DNA of 64,000 bases from Tildeniella nuda ZEHNDER 1965/U140. GTDB taxonomy: Bacteria; Cyanobacteriota; Cyanobacteriia; Leptolyngbyales; Leptolyngbyaceae. The position numbers and the translations under genes were made by a program. The notes under the pieces were generated by a model that saw only the letters and a list, made by a program, of their open reading frames with translations, searched no databases and was not told the DNA's origin. Position 1 is the first letter of the stretch, and the number at the start of each line of letters is the position of its first letter. Location: positions 1 through 64,000 of the forward strand of contig JAHHIG010000013.1 of the NCBI GenBank assembly GCA_019358895.1. The letters run 5' to 3'. Shown piece by piece: positions 7,439 to 15,109 of this stretch.

Positions 7439-8644
7439 ATGCAAGGCAAACGTGTTCTCATTGGCATTAGTGGCGGCATTGCAGCATACAAGGTTTGCGA
7501 AGTCATATCCACTCTGGCAAAGCAGGGAGTTGCGGTACGCGCGATTTTAACCAACTCGGCACAAGCGTTTATTACACCGTTAACCATTGCAACCCTGTGC
7601 CGCCACCCTGCCTATACCGATGAGGCGTTCTGGCAGGCAACCCACGATCGCCCCTTGCATATTGAACTCGGTGAATGGGCAGACGTATTCGTACTCGCAC
7701 CGTTGACGGCAAACACGCTGGCAAAGCTGGTCTACGGCATGGCAGATAACCTGCTCACAAATACAGTGCTGGCTTCCACCTGCCCCGTGCTGCTTGCGCC
7801 TGCCATGAACACCGATATGTGGGAGCAAGCGCCCGTGCAGCAAAACTGGCAGGCAGTGCAAACCCAGGCACGGATGCATACCCTTGACCCTGGTGAGGGA
7901 ATTTTGGCGTGCGATCGTGTCGGCACAGGACGCATGGCTGAACCAGTCTCAATGCTGGCTCATATCGAATCGTTACTATACACCAATGGGCACCGCTATC
8001 TGGTCGGCAAGCAGGTGCTTATCAGCGCTGGCGGTACCCGTGAATTTTTTGATCCCGTTCGCTTTCTGGGCAATCCGTCAACTGGGAAAATGGGCATTGC
8101 GTTGGCACAGGCAGCACTGCATCGTGGCGCTACGGTCACGCTAGTACATGGTCTAGACGTGTCGATCGCCGCTTTGGATGGCGTGAGAACGCTTGCCGTT
8201 ACCAGTGCTGATGAGATGCAGAAAGCACTGTTTGACTGTTTCTCTGATGCAGACTGGACAATTATGGCGGCAGCGGTAGCCGATGTGAAACCTGCCAGCT
8301 ACAGCCCAGAAAAGTTGCCAAAGCGATCGCTCCCCGCAGCGCTTCCTTTAGAACCCGTCACCGATATAGTGGCGACACTCGCCACCTTGAAACAGCCGCA
8401 CCAAAAGCTCATTGGCTTTGCAGCGCAGAGTGGCGATATTGTGACACCTGCTCTAGAGAAACTGAAGCAGAAAAAACTGGATGCGATCGCGGCTAACCCG
8501 ATCGACCAACCAGATAGCGGGTTTGGCAGCGATTTTAACCAGGCTGTGCTGCTGGATGCTCGAGGGCGAAAGCAGGTGGTTGAGCCATGCAGTAAGCTCC
8601 ACATGGCGCACCAGTTGCTTGATTTTGTTCAAACACTGGCGTAG
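7439..8644 (+). CDS. coaBC: Phosphopantothenoylcysteine decarboxylase / phosphopantothenate-cysteine ligase
   Basis: Bifunctional flavoprotein of coenzyme A synthesis. The ligase half (CoaB, C-terminal) joins 4-phosphopantothenate to cysteine, and the FMN-dependent half (CoaC, N-terminal) decarboxylates the product. N-terminal GISGGIAAYK and LAPLTANTLAKLVYGMADNLL, with APAMNTDMW and an upstream catalytic His (HIELGEWAD), mark CoaC. GGTREFFDPVRFLGNPSTGKMG near residue 200, with AAAVADVKP and KLPK, marks CoaB. The length of 401 aa is normal. Possible co-transcription with the small upstream protein. Confidence 0.96.
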   Translation: MQGKRVLIGISGGIAAYKVCEVISTLAKQGVAVRAILTNSAQAFITPLTIATLCRHPAYTDEAFWQATHDRPLHIELGEWADVFVLAPLTANTLAKLVYGMADNLLTNTVLASTCPVLLAPAMNTDMWEQAPVQQNWQAVQTQARMHTLDPGEGILACDRVGTGRMAEPVSMLAHIESLLYTNGHRYLVGKQVLISAGGTREFFDPVRFLGNPSTGKMGIALAQAALHRGATVTLVHGLDVSIAALDGVRTLAVTSADEMQKALFDCFSDADWTIMAAAVADVKPASYSPEKLPKRSLPAALPLEPVTDIVATLATLKQPHQKLIGFAAQSGDIVTPALEKLKQKKLDAIAANPIDQPDSGFGSDFNQAVLLDARGRKQVVEPCSKLHMAHQLLDFVQTLA

Positions 8645-8666
8645 CAAGCGTTGAATAAGCTTCAGC

Positions 8667-8873
8667 TCAAAGATAGAAGGTTGGGTAAGACGGATTGGCG
8701 CGATCGCAATCCAGTACTGCTTTGCCACTATCTATGGGTTGATCGACCGTTTTGGAGACTGACCGATCGGACGCAACTTGCTTCTCATCTGAGATCTGTG
8801 TGTTGCGCGGTTTTTTGCGTGCCGATAGTTCGGCTTCTTCAGCCAGGATGTAGAGGTAGGCAAGATTTTCCAT
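8667..8873 (-). CDS. Possible small protein, unidentified
   Basis: A 68-codon frame starting MENLAYLYILAEEAELSARKK, with a charged, probably disordered rest. The MENLAYL beginning looks like the start of small cyanobacterial proteins of unknown role, but I cannot place it in a family. The frame also extends upstream to 8987. It is convergent with coaBC. No membrane segment or known motif. Confidence 0.3.
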   Translation of the reverse strand: MENLAYLYILAEEAELSARKKPRNTQISDEKQVASDRSVSKTVDQPIDSGKAVLDCDRANPSYPTFYL

Positions 8874-9298
8874 AGGAGCCAGGGAGCTTTTTAGCCGAGT
8901 GTGGTTTTGAACATTGCTAACGTAGAGTTCAACTAATGCATCAACCCTGATTACGTAGCCAGTAGACCAGTTAGTTAACAGGCTCATTCGCCGCCATACG
9001 AAGTACCTGACTAGCTGTTGATTTGATCGGTTCTACGATCGCGTGTGATCTGTATCTGGAGGTAGAGCAAAGACTGAAGAGACAATATGATGCAGAGAGC
9101 TTATCTACTAGAGATAAGGACTGCGCTACATATTGTGCTGATAAATCGGCTGACATCTTCATTCATCATCATTGATGCAAGATCAGTAAGCATCACACAA
9201 ACTGGGTAATTATTCTATTACAAAAATTAAAGGAGACATGATGAAACACGTCTCCTAAAGCGACAGTTTCGATCGCAAGGAATCAGGCAGAGGTCGAT
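8874..9298. other. Spacer between the coaBC side and argZ
   Basis: About 425 bp. The only interpretable element is the argZ terminator hairpin at 9225-9256. The rest shows no gene or repeat that I recognise. Confidence 0.5.
9225..9256 (-). terminator. Intrinsic terminator of argZ
   Basis: On the minus strand, AGGAGACGTG pairs with CATGTCTCCT across a 6-nt loop, with one mismatch or wobble, and is followed by TTTAATTTTTG. It lies about 45 bp beyond the argZ stop codon. Confidence 0.75.
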
Positions 9299-11404
9299 TT
9301 AAGCCACGCGGTATGGACTGGTGAGCTTGTTGAGTTGCTGTACGAGCAGGCTGAGGAATAACCCAACATCCGTCACTACACCCACCGATTCAACGGAGCC
9401 ACGATCGCTCAGCTTCGTGACGACAGCGGGGTTGATATCCACGCAAACCATTTTTACGCCAGCGGGGGTCATATTGCCCACGCCGATCGAGTGCAGCATG
9501 GACGACAGCATCAAAATCAGATCGGCACCTTGAATCAACCGGGCGTAGTCTGTTTGCGCTTTGATCAAGTCCATTTGCGTATCCGGCAGCGGACCATCAT
9601 CACGAATGGAACCAGCCAACGAGAACGGGATGTTGTGCTGCACACATTCGTACAGAATGCCGCTGGTAACAATGCCTTGCTCGACTGCTTTGGCAATGCT
9701 ACCGTAGCGACGAATCGTGTTAATCACCTTCAAATGGTGCCGATGCCCACCACGTACCGAAACCCCTCGCTTCATATCCACACCCAATGATGTGCCCATC
9801 ATGGATTGCTCGATATCGTGCACGGCGATCGCGTTTCCACCCAAGAGCGCCTGTACATAGCCTTCGCGCACCAGATGTGCAAGATGTTCGCCACCACCTG
9901 TATGAATCACCACAGGACCAGCGCTGACGACGACTTTGCCGCCCTGATCGCGGATCTGGCGCAGTTCCCAGGCGATTTGCTCGACCACCAGTTCTACGCG
10001 CCGCTCACTAGAAACGCCAGCACCCATGAAACTAAATTCCTGAGTATTGCGCTGTTCCCGTGATTCGGTTTTGCGAATGGTACGGATGCCTTCAATGCCA
10101 ACGACGACACGATCGCCCACCTGCAAATCGCGTAGCAGGCTGCAATACGCATCAAGACCATCAGGGGTTTCGCGGACGACGATCGCAGCATCCATCCGCT
10201 GTCCACGCACCTTCACCCACTGGCACTGTACCCTCACTTCAGTGGGGTAGATGGTTGTGACGTAAAAGTCATCGGGTGAAACGCCTGCCTGCGTCACCGT
10301 TTCTAAAATGCTGTCACAGACATCCTCTGGCGGTGGCAAGGCGCCCAAGTCAATCAACTGAGACATGAGCGTTTCCATCACCTCGTGGGATGGCGCGGTC
10401 ACTTTCACTTCCGCAGACGAGGTGCTTTGGCGCTGTTCACCAAGATTAAAATTCAGCACCTGGAAACTGCCGCCACCGTCCACAATCAAGTCCAACGCCT
10501 GGTTGATCAATCCTGCGTCCAGCAAATGTCCATCCATGCGAACCACACGGCTCTCGACGGTTGCACTGGCATGAACGTCTACCTGGACTGGCTCTGTGAC
10601 TCTTAGCGTCAAACATTTCGCCGCGCCGCCTGCCTTCAAGAATTCTGTTAAGGGCGTTTCCAACACTCGAAAGCCAACCGATTCCAGTCGTTGCTTCAGC
10701 TTGTCGCTGGCTTTGTTGAGGACGATCGTGCGATCGATGTTGACAGCATTACACGCAAAGGTGACCGCATCTTCTTCCGTGATCGCAATCCGCTTTGCTT
10801 CTGGTACTCGCATTTCAATCAGGCGATTAGAGTAGGCATCAAACGCAGGCGCATAGTACAGTAAATAGCCATCCGCTAGCGGACAAAAGCAGGTATCCAG
10901 GTGATAAAACCGCTCATCCGTCAACCGTAGCGACAGCACTTCAATATCTAACCAACGCGCTAGATACGGGTGGGAATCGAGTTCCGATCGAAAGCCATAG
11001 CCAGCCCATAGCCAGCGTCCTTCGCGGTCAAATAGCGCATCGCCCGCACCTTCAAACGGCAGATCCTTTGGCAGTTCATGCACCGTAAAGTCATGCTCCT
11101 CCAGCCATGCCTTGAAGAACGGTTCTTCACCCTGGCGCTCTTTATGGAAAAAGCGACTGAGTACGGCTGTCTTACCGAGCACCAACCCTGCATTCGCTGT
11201 AAAGACCATATCTGGTACACCTTTTTCGGGCTTGACCAGATCCACGATCGCGTGATCTTTCAACAGATGAAACAGTTGCTGCCACTGCTCAACGGCGCGA
11301 TCGCGAGACGACTTGTGAACATTACCCTCCATCCACGGATTAATCACATAATCCACGTCGTAATGGTCAGGCGCACACATGAGAAAGCGAATTGAAGATG
11401 TCAT
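9299..11404 (-). CDS. argZ: Arginine dihydrolase ArgZ/AgrE (TIGR00300, LOR/SDH domain)
   Basis: A 701-aa protein matching Synechocystis ArgZ and Anabaena AgrE. The N-terminal guanidine-group-modifying domain hydrolyses arginine to ornithine plus ammonia and CO2. Residues known to be essential in the family appear at the same numbers: Asn71 (FTANAG), His168 (FYHLD) and Cys264 (AAKCL). The middle and C-terminal LOR/SDH region (about 285-700) resembles saccharopine-dehydrogenase-like domains and in AgrE has ornithine cyclodeaminase activity giving proline. The enzyme links cyanophycin/arginine breakdown to the ornithine-ammonia cycle. Monocistronic, with a clear terminator. Confidence 0.95.
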   Translation of the reverse strand: MTSSIRFLMCAPDHYDVDYVINPWMEGNVHKSSRDRAVEQWQQLFHLLKDHAIVDLVKPEKGVPDMVFTANAGLVLGKTAVLSRFFHKERQGEEPFFKAWLEEHDFTVHELPKDLPFEGAGDALFDREGRWLWAGYGFRSELDSHPYLARWLDIEVLSLRLTDERFYHLDTCFCPLADGYLLYYAPAFDAYSNRLIEMRVPEAKRIAITEEDAVTFACNAVNIDRTIVLNKASDKLKQRLESVGFRVLETPLTEFLKAGGAAKCLTLRVTEPVQVDVHASATVESRVVRMDGHLLDAGLINQALDLIVDGGGSFQVLNFNLGEQRQSTSSAEVKVTAPSHEVMETLMSQLIDLGALPPPEDVCDSILETVTQAGVSPDDFYVTTIYPTEVRVQCQWVKVRGQRMDAAIVVRETPDGLDAYCSLLRDLQVGDRVVVGIEGIRTIRKTESREQRNTQEFSFMGAGVSSERRVELVVEQIAWELRQIRDQGGKVVVSAGPVVIHTGGGEHLAHLVREGYVQALLGGNAIAVHDIEQSMMGTSLGVDMKRGVSVRGGHRHHLKVINTIRRYGSIAKAVEQGIVTSGILYECVQHNIPFSLAGSIRDDGPLPDTQMDLIKAQTDYARLIQGADLILMLSSMLHSIGVGNMTPAGVKMVCVDINPAVVTKLSDRGSVESVGVVTDVGLFLSLLVQQLNKLTSPYRVA

Positions 11405-11634
11405 AAGAATGGCTGCCAGCGTAGACGCAGGGAAGAAAACTGGGGAAGGTCAAGCATCTATTGTATTACAGGAGTTTCCTTGCTCATCACCACCGTCACT
11501 GTTCAGTAACAATCTCTGCGGCTTGAGGACTGCGGCTTGAGGCAAGGACAAGTAACCCTTGGAGAGGGCTTTGCCAGTGGAGGTTTCGTTCCATGAGTCC
11601 TCTAGAATAGAAGCACATAGTTGAGGCTAGAGTC

Positions 11635-11811
11635 ATTTTACCGACGGGTGAGCAGGGAAAAGCGTGTATTCGGGTTTGTCAATATCTCACGAACTTCTAT
11701 CGTTCCTTAGACCTTGTGCGGTTTGATGAGCGGTCAGGCATCGTCTACATCTTTAGAGGCGAAGATCTGCAAGTTGTAATTTATCGTGATGGCAAGTGGA
11801 GGTTTAGATGA
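11635..11811 (+). CDS. DUF6888-like small protein, start codon degenerate
   Basis: A frame of 58 residues with the conserved core ACIRVCQYLTNFYRSLDLVRF, then DERSGIVYIFRGED and a GKWRF ending. It resembles the small cyanobacterial DUF6888 family. No ATG, GTG or TTG precedes the core in frame: a stop TAG at 11608 is followed by AAG CAC ATA GTT..., then ATT TTA CCG ACG. I use ATT at 11635. Translation from ATT would be rare, so the gene may be non-functional. Its stop overlaps the next start as ATGA at 11808, the classic coupling of a two-gene unit. Confidence 0.45.
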   Translation: MLPTGEQGKACIRVCQYLTNFYRSLDLVRFDERSGIVYIFRGEDLQVVIYRDGKWRFR

Positions 11812-12029
11812 AACCAGACTTTGACGCTATGAGTCTTCCAGAGCTACGGGCTTACCTGCTTTCACATCGCAATGACGACAAGGCGTTTTACAAACTTGCC
11901 GATCGCCTCGAATCAAGTGCCGACGAGTCAGAGCTTTACCCGCTACCAGAGACACCTGAAACCATCGCTATCATGGAAACTGCTATCCAGAACCACATCA
12001 AGACGTTAGAAGAGAAGCGAAACGGTTAG
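11808..12029 (+). CDS. DUF6887-like small protein
   Basis: A 73-aa acidic protein with the family-type pattern FDAMSLPELRAYLLSHRNDD, then KAFYKLADRLE. In cyanobacteria such proteins often follow a DUF6888 gene with an ATGA overlap, as here. The small size, pairing and patchy distribution are reminiscent of toxin-antitoxin modules, but no activity is established. Intact ORF; function unknown. Confidence 0.7.
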   Translation: MKPDFDAMSLPELRAYLLSHRNDDKAFYKLADRLESSADESELYPLPETPETIAIMETAIQNHIKTLEEKRNG

Positions 12030-12099
12030 GCGATAGTGGCTACGGCATTGACCGAGAGAGTCATACTGGGCATAAACGTCTTTTACACTGCTGCTATAA

Positions 12100-12400
12100 A
12101 TGTCTGAAACCAAAGTAGCTGATCCTGAATTTGTCAATAACCGTGAATCGTTCTTTGCTTTCGTGCAGGCGCTTATTGATGATCGGGAAGCGGCGATTGA
12201 ACAAGAAAAATTATCTCCAAGCTGTTCGTACAGTCCGAACGTAGGAGGGTGGGAGAATGTGAGTGACCATTGAACGCTACTTGGATGCAGCTTTAGCATG
12301 GGCAAAAGCAACGAACATGGGTATCTCGCAAGGGCTTCCTGAAGAACCGTCGTGGAGAGCTTTCGCAATATTTCTATACCTTGGCAAGATATACGAGTAG
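12100..12400 (+). pseudogene. Frameshifted DUF7660-like gene
   Basis: The first half runs from ATG at 12100 (MSETKVADPEFVNNRESFF...ALIDDREAAIEQ) and stops at 12273. The second half continues in another frame from GTG at 12263 (TIERYLDAALAWAKA...EEPSWRAFAIFLYLGKIYE) to TAG at 12400. Together they resemble one small protein of the DUF7660 type: WEN, then a helix, then PSW..FA......KIYE. The break coincides with a perfect tandem GTGAGTGA at 12259-12266. Removing one GTGA restores the reading WENVTIERYL. Either a pseudogene or, less likely, a coupled two-piece protein. Confidence 0.6.
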
Positions 12401-12531
12401 GTTGAAGTGGATTAGCCGTTGGCTCGTGATTGCAATCGCTTCGCGCACATTCTGCCTGTGTTTTCTGTTTATTGCTCACATCGATCGCGTTCGATCGATC
12501 ACCTTTCTGTATCCACATCTAGTTTCTAGTA

Positions 12532-13251
12532 ATGACCGACTTTCTGTATCAATATCCCACGCTTTATCCTGGCATTTTGCTGAAACGGTACAAGCGGTTT
12601 TTTGCCGATATTGAGTTAGCAACAGGCGAAATCATTACGGCACATTGTCCGAATACGGGACCGATGACGGGCGTTTGCACAGTGGGCAGCAAGGTTTACG
12701 TCTCTGCCAGCGATAACCCAAACCGCAAGTTGGCGTATACGTGGGAACTCATTGAAGTGTGCGATACCGTACCAACCTGTGTCGGCGTGAATACCAGTTT
12801 GCCGAATCGGGTGGTTAATCTAGCGCTGATGGCTCAGGTGATCCCAGAGTTGGGTGCATACAGCGAGATTCGGTTGGAGGTACCCTATGGTCAGGACAAG
12901 AAGAGTCGGGTGGATTTTTTGCTGAAAGGGAGCGATCGCCCCATTTACATCGAAGTCAAGAACACAACCTGGGTGCAAGGTAATCTGGCACTGTTTCCCG
13001 ATACGGTGACGACACGCGGACAGAAGCACTTGCGCGAATTAACCGCACTGTTGCCCAATGCAACCGCAGTGATGCTGTATTTCATTAACCGCAATGACTG
13101 CCCTTATTTTGCCTCAGGCGATAGTGCTGATCCAGCTTATGGAAACTTGTTGCGGGAGGCGATCGCCCTCGGCTTACAGGTTCTACCCTGCCGTTTCGAT
13201 ATTTCTCCGCTCGGCATTCGCTACCTGGGTTTAGCTGAACTGAGACGTTAG
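12532..13251 (+). CDS. sfsA: DNA/RNA nuclease SfsA (sugar fermentation stimulation protein)
   Basis: A 239-aa SfsA family protein. The N-terminal OB-like domain contains LLKRYKRFFADIEL and AHCPNTGPM. The C-terminal PD-(D/E)XK-type nuclease core contains SRVDFLL and IYIEVKNTT (catalytic Asp and Glu-x-Lys), then FPDTVTTRGQKHL. In E. coli SfsA was first linked to maltose metabolism and is considered a nucleic-acid-binding protein; its physiological role is uncertain. Full length, monocistronic. Confidence 0.93.
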   Translation: MTDFLYQYPTLYPGILLKRYKRFFADIELATGEIITAHCPNTGPMTGVCTVGSKVYVSASDNPNRKLAYTWELIEVCDTVPTCVGVNTSLPNRVVNLALMAQVIPELGAYSEIRLEVPYGQDKKSRVDFLLKGSDRPIYIEVKNTTWVQGNLALFPDTVTTRGQKHLRELTALLPNATAVMLYFINRNDCPYFASGDSADPAYGNLLREAIALGLQVLPCRFDISPLGIRYLGLAELRR

Positions 13252-13360
13252 GCTGGAAAATCTTGCTCATTACCGCCATCATATTGGTCTGGTTTTGTAC
13301 CACAGGGACTAAACCAGAGAGACCCAACGAATGGCGTGGATTGGGCAACAGGAGAACACC

Positions 13361-13972
13361 ATGCTAAGTGATACGCCCAAAATGGCATACCCGCTACTGT
13401 GGGCGATGGGACGGCAGCGGACTGACCAGCGGCAAGCGGTACGATCGCACGTCTCTCTTGCACGCGCCACAGATGATCTGTTGTATGAGCTTCAACTGCT
13501 TGATGCTGTGGAGATTGTCATCAGTTGCAATGTGGAGCCATTAAAGCAGTTTCCCGGCTATCCCGAACGCTTTGAACTGCCCGACGATCCTGGGGTTGCT
13601 GTTTATTTCACCGTGGATGGCATCCCCTACATTTTTGCGTGCGATGACTTTGAAGCCGTGCAGGGTAATATGCGAGACATTGGACAACTGCTGCGCGAAA
13701 AACGGATGCTGAGTCAACTTCACCAATGCGCGTCGATCGAGCGTGAATTTGCAGGCTACAAAGCAGCGGTCATGCCTGTCGAAGCCTCACCGCGTCGTAA
13801 ACCCTGGTGGAAAGTATTGTATGTCTCACCGGATGCACCCTTAGCGGTTATAGAAGCGGCGTACAAAGGTTTAGCCAGAATTGTGCATAGCGACCTGGCG
13901 CAAAACAGCGACGATGCAGCGATGGCAGCATTGAACCGCGCGATCGAAGAAGCGAGATTGATGCGACGGTAA
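13361..13972 (+). CDS. J-domain-like protein with altered HPD motif
   Basis: About 203 aa. The N-terminal 130 residues form a cyanobacteria-type domain of unknown role with FPGYPERFELPDDPGVAVYF and a predicted helical section. The C-terminal 60 residues form a J-domain: WWKVLYVSPDAPLAVIEAAYKGLA, then HSD near residue 176, then a final helix. The diagnostic HPD, needed to stimulate DnaK ATPase, reads HSD here, so co-chaperone activity is doubtful. I chose ATG at 13361 because CAGGAGA sits at proper spacing; an upstream ATG at 13331 is also open. Confidence 0.78.
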   Translation: MLSDTPKMAYPLLWAMGRQRTDQRQAVRSHVSLARATDDLLYELQLLDAVEIVISCNVEPLKQFPGYPERFELPDDPGVAVYFTVDGIPYIFACDDFEAVQGNMRDIGQLLREKRMLSQLHQCASIEREFAGYKAAVMPVEASPRRKPWWKVLYVSPDAPLAVIEAAYKGLARIVHSDLAQNSDDAAMAALNRAIEEARLMRR

Positions 13973-14187
13973 AGGTTTACCAAAAAAATACGGTCATCGA
14001 TCGATGTCGTGCAGTAAGATACATCGGGCACTGTTGTGCAGATGTCTAAGCTGATTTATGGCAGTCAAAGACGATTTTATCCGGATGGCTGTTGGTGTAG
14101 TCCGTCAATGTAGCAGACCCATTCACTGAATCATGTACAGCATCCAGAAACCTTTTACAGACGCATCAGGCAGTTGAGGAGCAAGCA

Positions 14188-14853
14188 ATGACACAACGGT
14201 CAACCCCTTCACTACGTTGTAGATTGACGTTAGCTAGTCAGATTTTGTTGCTGGCAGGTCTTGGACTGGCAAGTGTATTTTCGCTCAGCAACGAACAAGC
14301 AACTGTGAGAGCCTCAGAAACTAGCTCTAGCCAAGTTGCCACATCTGGGGGCACCTGGCGCGGCGCATCGTTTCCAGTTGAAAATTTTCAGGCATACACC
14401 TCACCCTTTGGCTACCGTGGTTCTGTCGATGGTGCCGCTGGGCAGGAGTTTCATCGGGGACTTGATCTGGCAGCGCCAGAAGGCAGCTATATTCGCAACT
14501 GGTGGGCAGGCAAGGTGGTTGAAGTGTCAGATAATTCTGCCTGTGGTACGTCTGTTGTGGTTCAATCCGGTGAATGGGAACACGTTTATTGCCACATGAA
14601 AGGGCGAGTTGAGACGGCGAATGGTGGACGTTATCTCAGCGATCGCAGCGGTGGCATTCAACTTTGGGAAGGACAAGTTATCCCAGCAGGTGTGCGGATT
14701 GGTCGTGTCGGCATGACTGGACGCACCACAGGTCCGCACTTGCATTGGGGGCTGAAATATACCGGGAAATGGGTTGATCCGGCATTGGTACTGCGCGCGA
14801 TGTATGCCGAACAGCCCAGAGCAAGAGTCATCTCCAATCGTTCTCAGGGATAA
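14188..14853 (+). CDS. M23 family metallopeptidase (secreted)
   Basis: A 221-aa secreted peptidase-family protein. It has an N-terminal signal peptide or anchor (hydrophobic ILLLAGLGLASVFSL) and then a lysostaphin-type M23 domain. Zinc ligands are visible in HRGLDLAAP and GPHLHWGL, with the extra His in HVYCHM. Such enzymes cut cross-links in peptidoglycan or regulate amidases in cell separation. An AGGAG lies upstream of the ATG. Monocistronic and convergent with topA. Confidence 0.88.
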   Translation: MTQRSTPSLRCRLTLASQILLLAGLGLASVFSLSNEQATVRASETSSSQVATSGGTWRGASFPVENFQAYTSPFGYRGSVDGAAGQEFHRGLDLAAPEGSYIRNWWAGKVVEVSDNSACGTSVVVQSGEWEHVYCHMKGRVETANGGRYLSDRSGGIQLWEGQVIPAGVRIGRVGMTGRTTGPHLHWGLKYTGKWVDPALVLRAMYAEQPRARVISNRSQG

Positions 14854-15050
14854 CGAGCGATCGGGCTAAAAACATCTGCGTCAGTGCTGGAAAGACACGA
14901 TCGCTCGTAAGCGAACGCCTCAAGATGAAAACTTCTTGAAACAGTGTGCTGCAACGATCAAGCTGCTACGGTCTTTGGCATATCAGATTGACATACAGCC
15001 ATAGTCACCTGGGTTAGGACGGGGTGCAAGGGTGAAACACCGTTGAATTC

Positions 15051-15083
15051 ATCGCTGACTGTTGATCGCTGATCGTCAATCGC
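15051..15083. repeat. Degenerate heptamer repeat downstream of topA
   Basis: ATCGCTGACTGTTGATCGCTGATCGTC, a degenerate member of the TGACCGC/TGATCGC family, in the spacer between the convergent M23 gene and topA. Confidence 0.5.
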
Positions 15084-15109
15084 AAGACTTCTCAGTATTA
15101 GAGGAACAT

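Noticed and set aside
12006-12518. 170-codon minus-strand ORF
   Set aside because: Runs antisense across the frameshifted DUF7660-like gene, whose plus-strand reading has clear family-type motifs.
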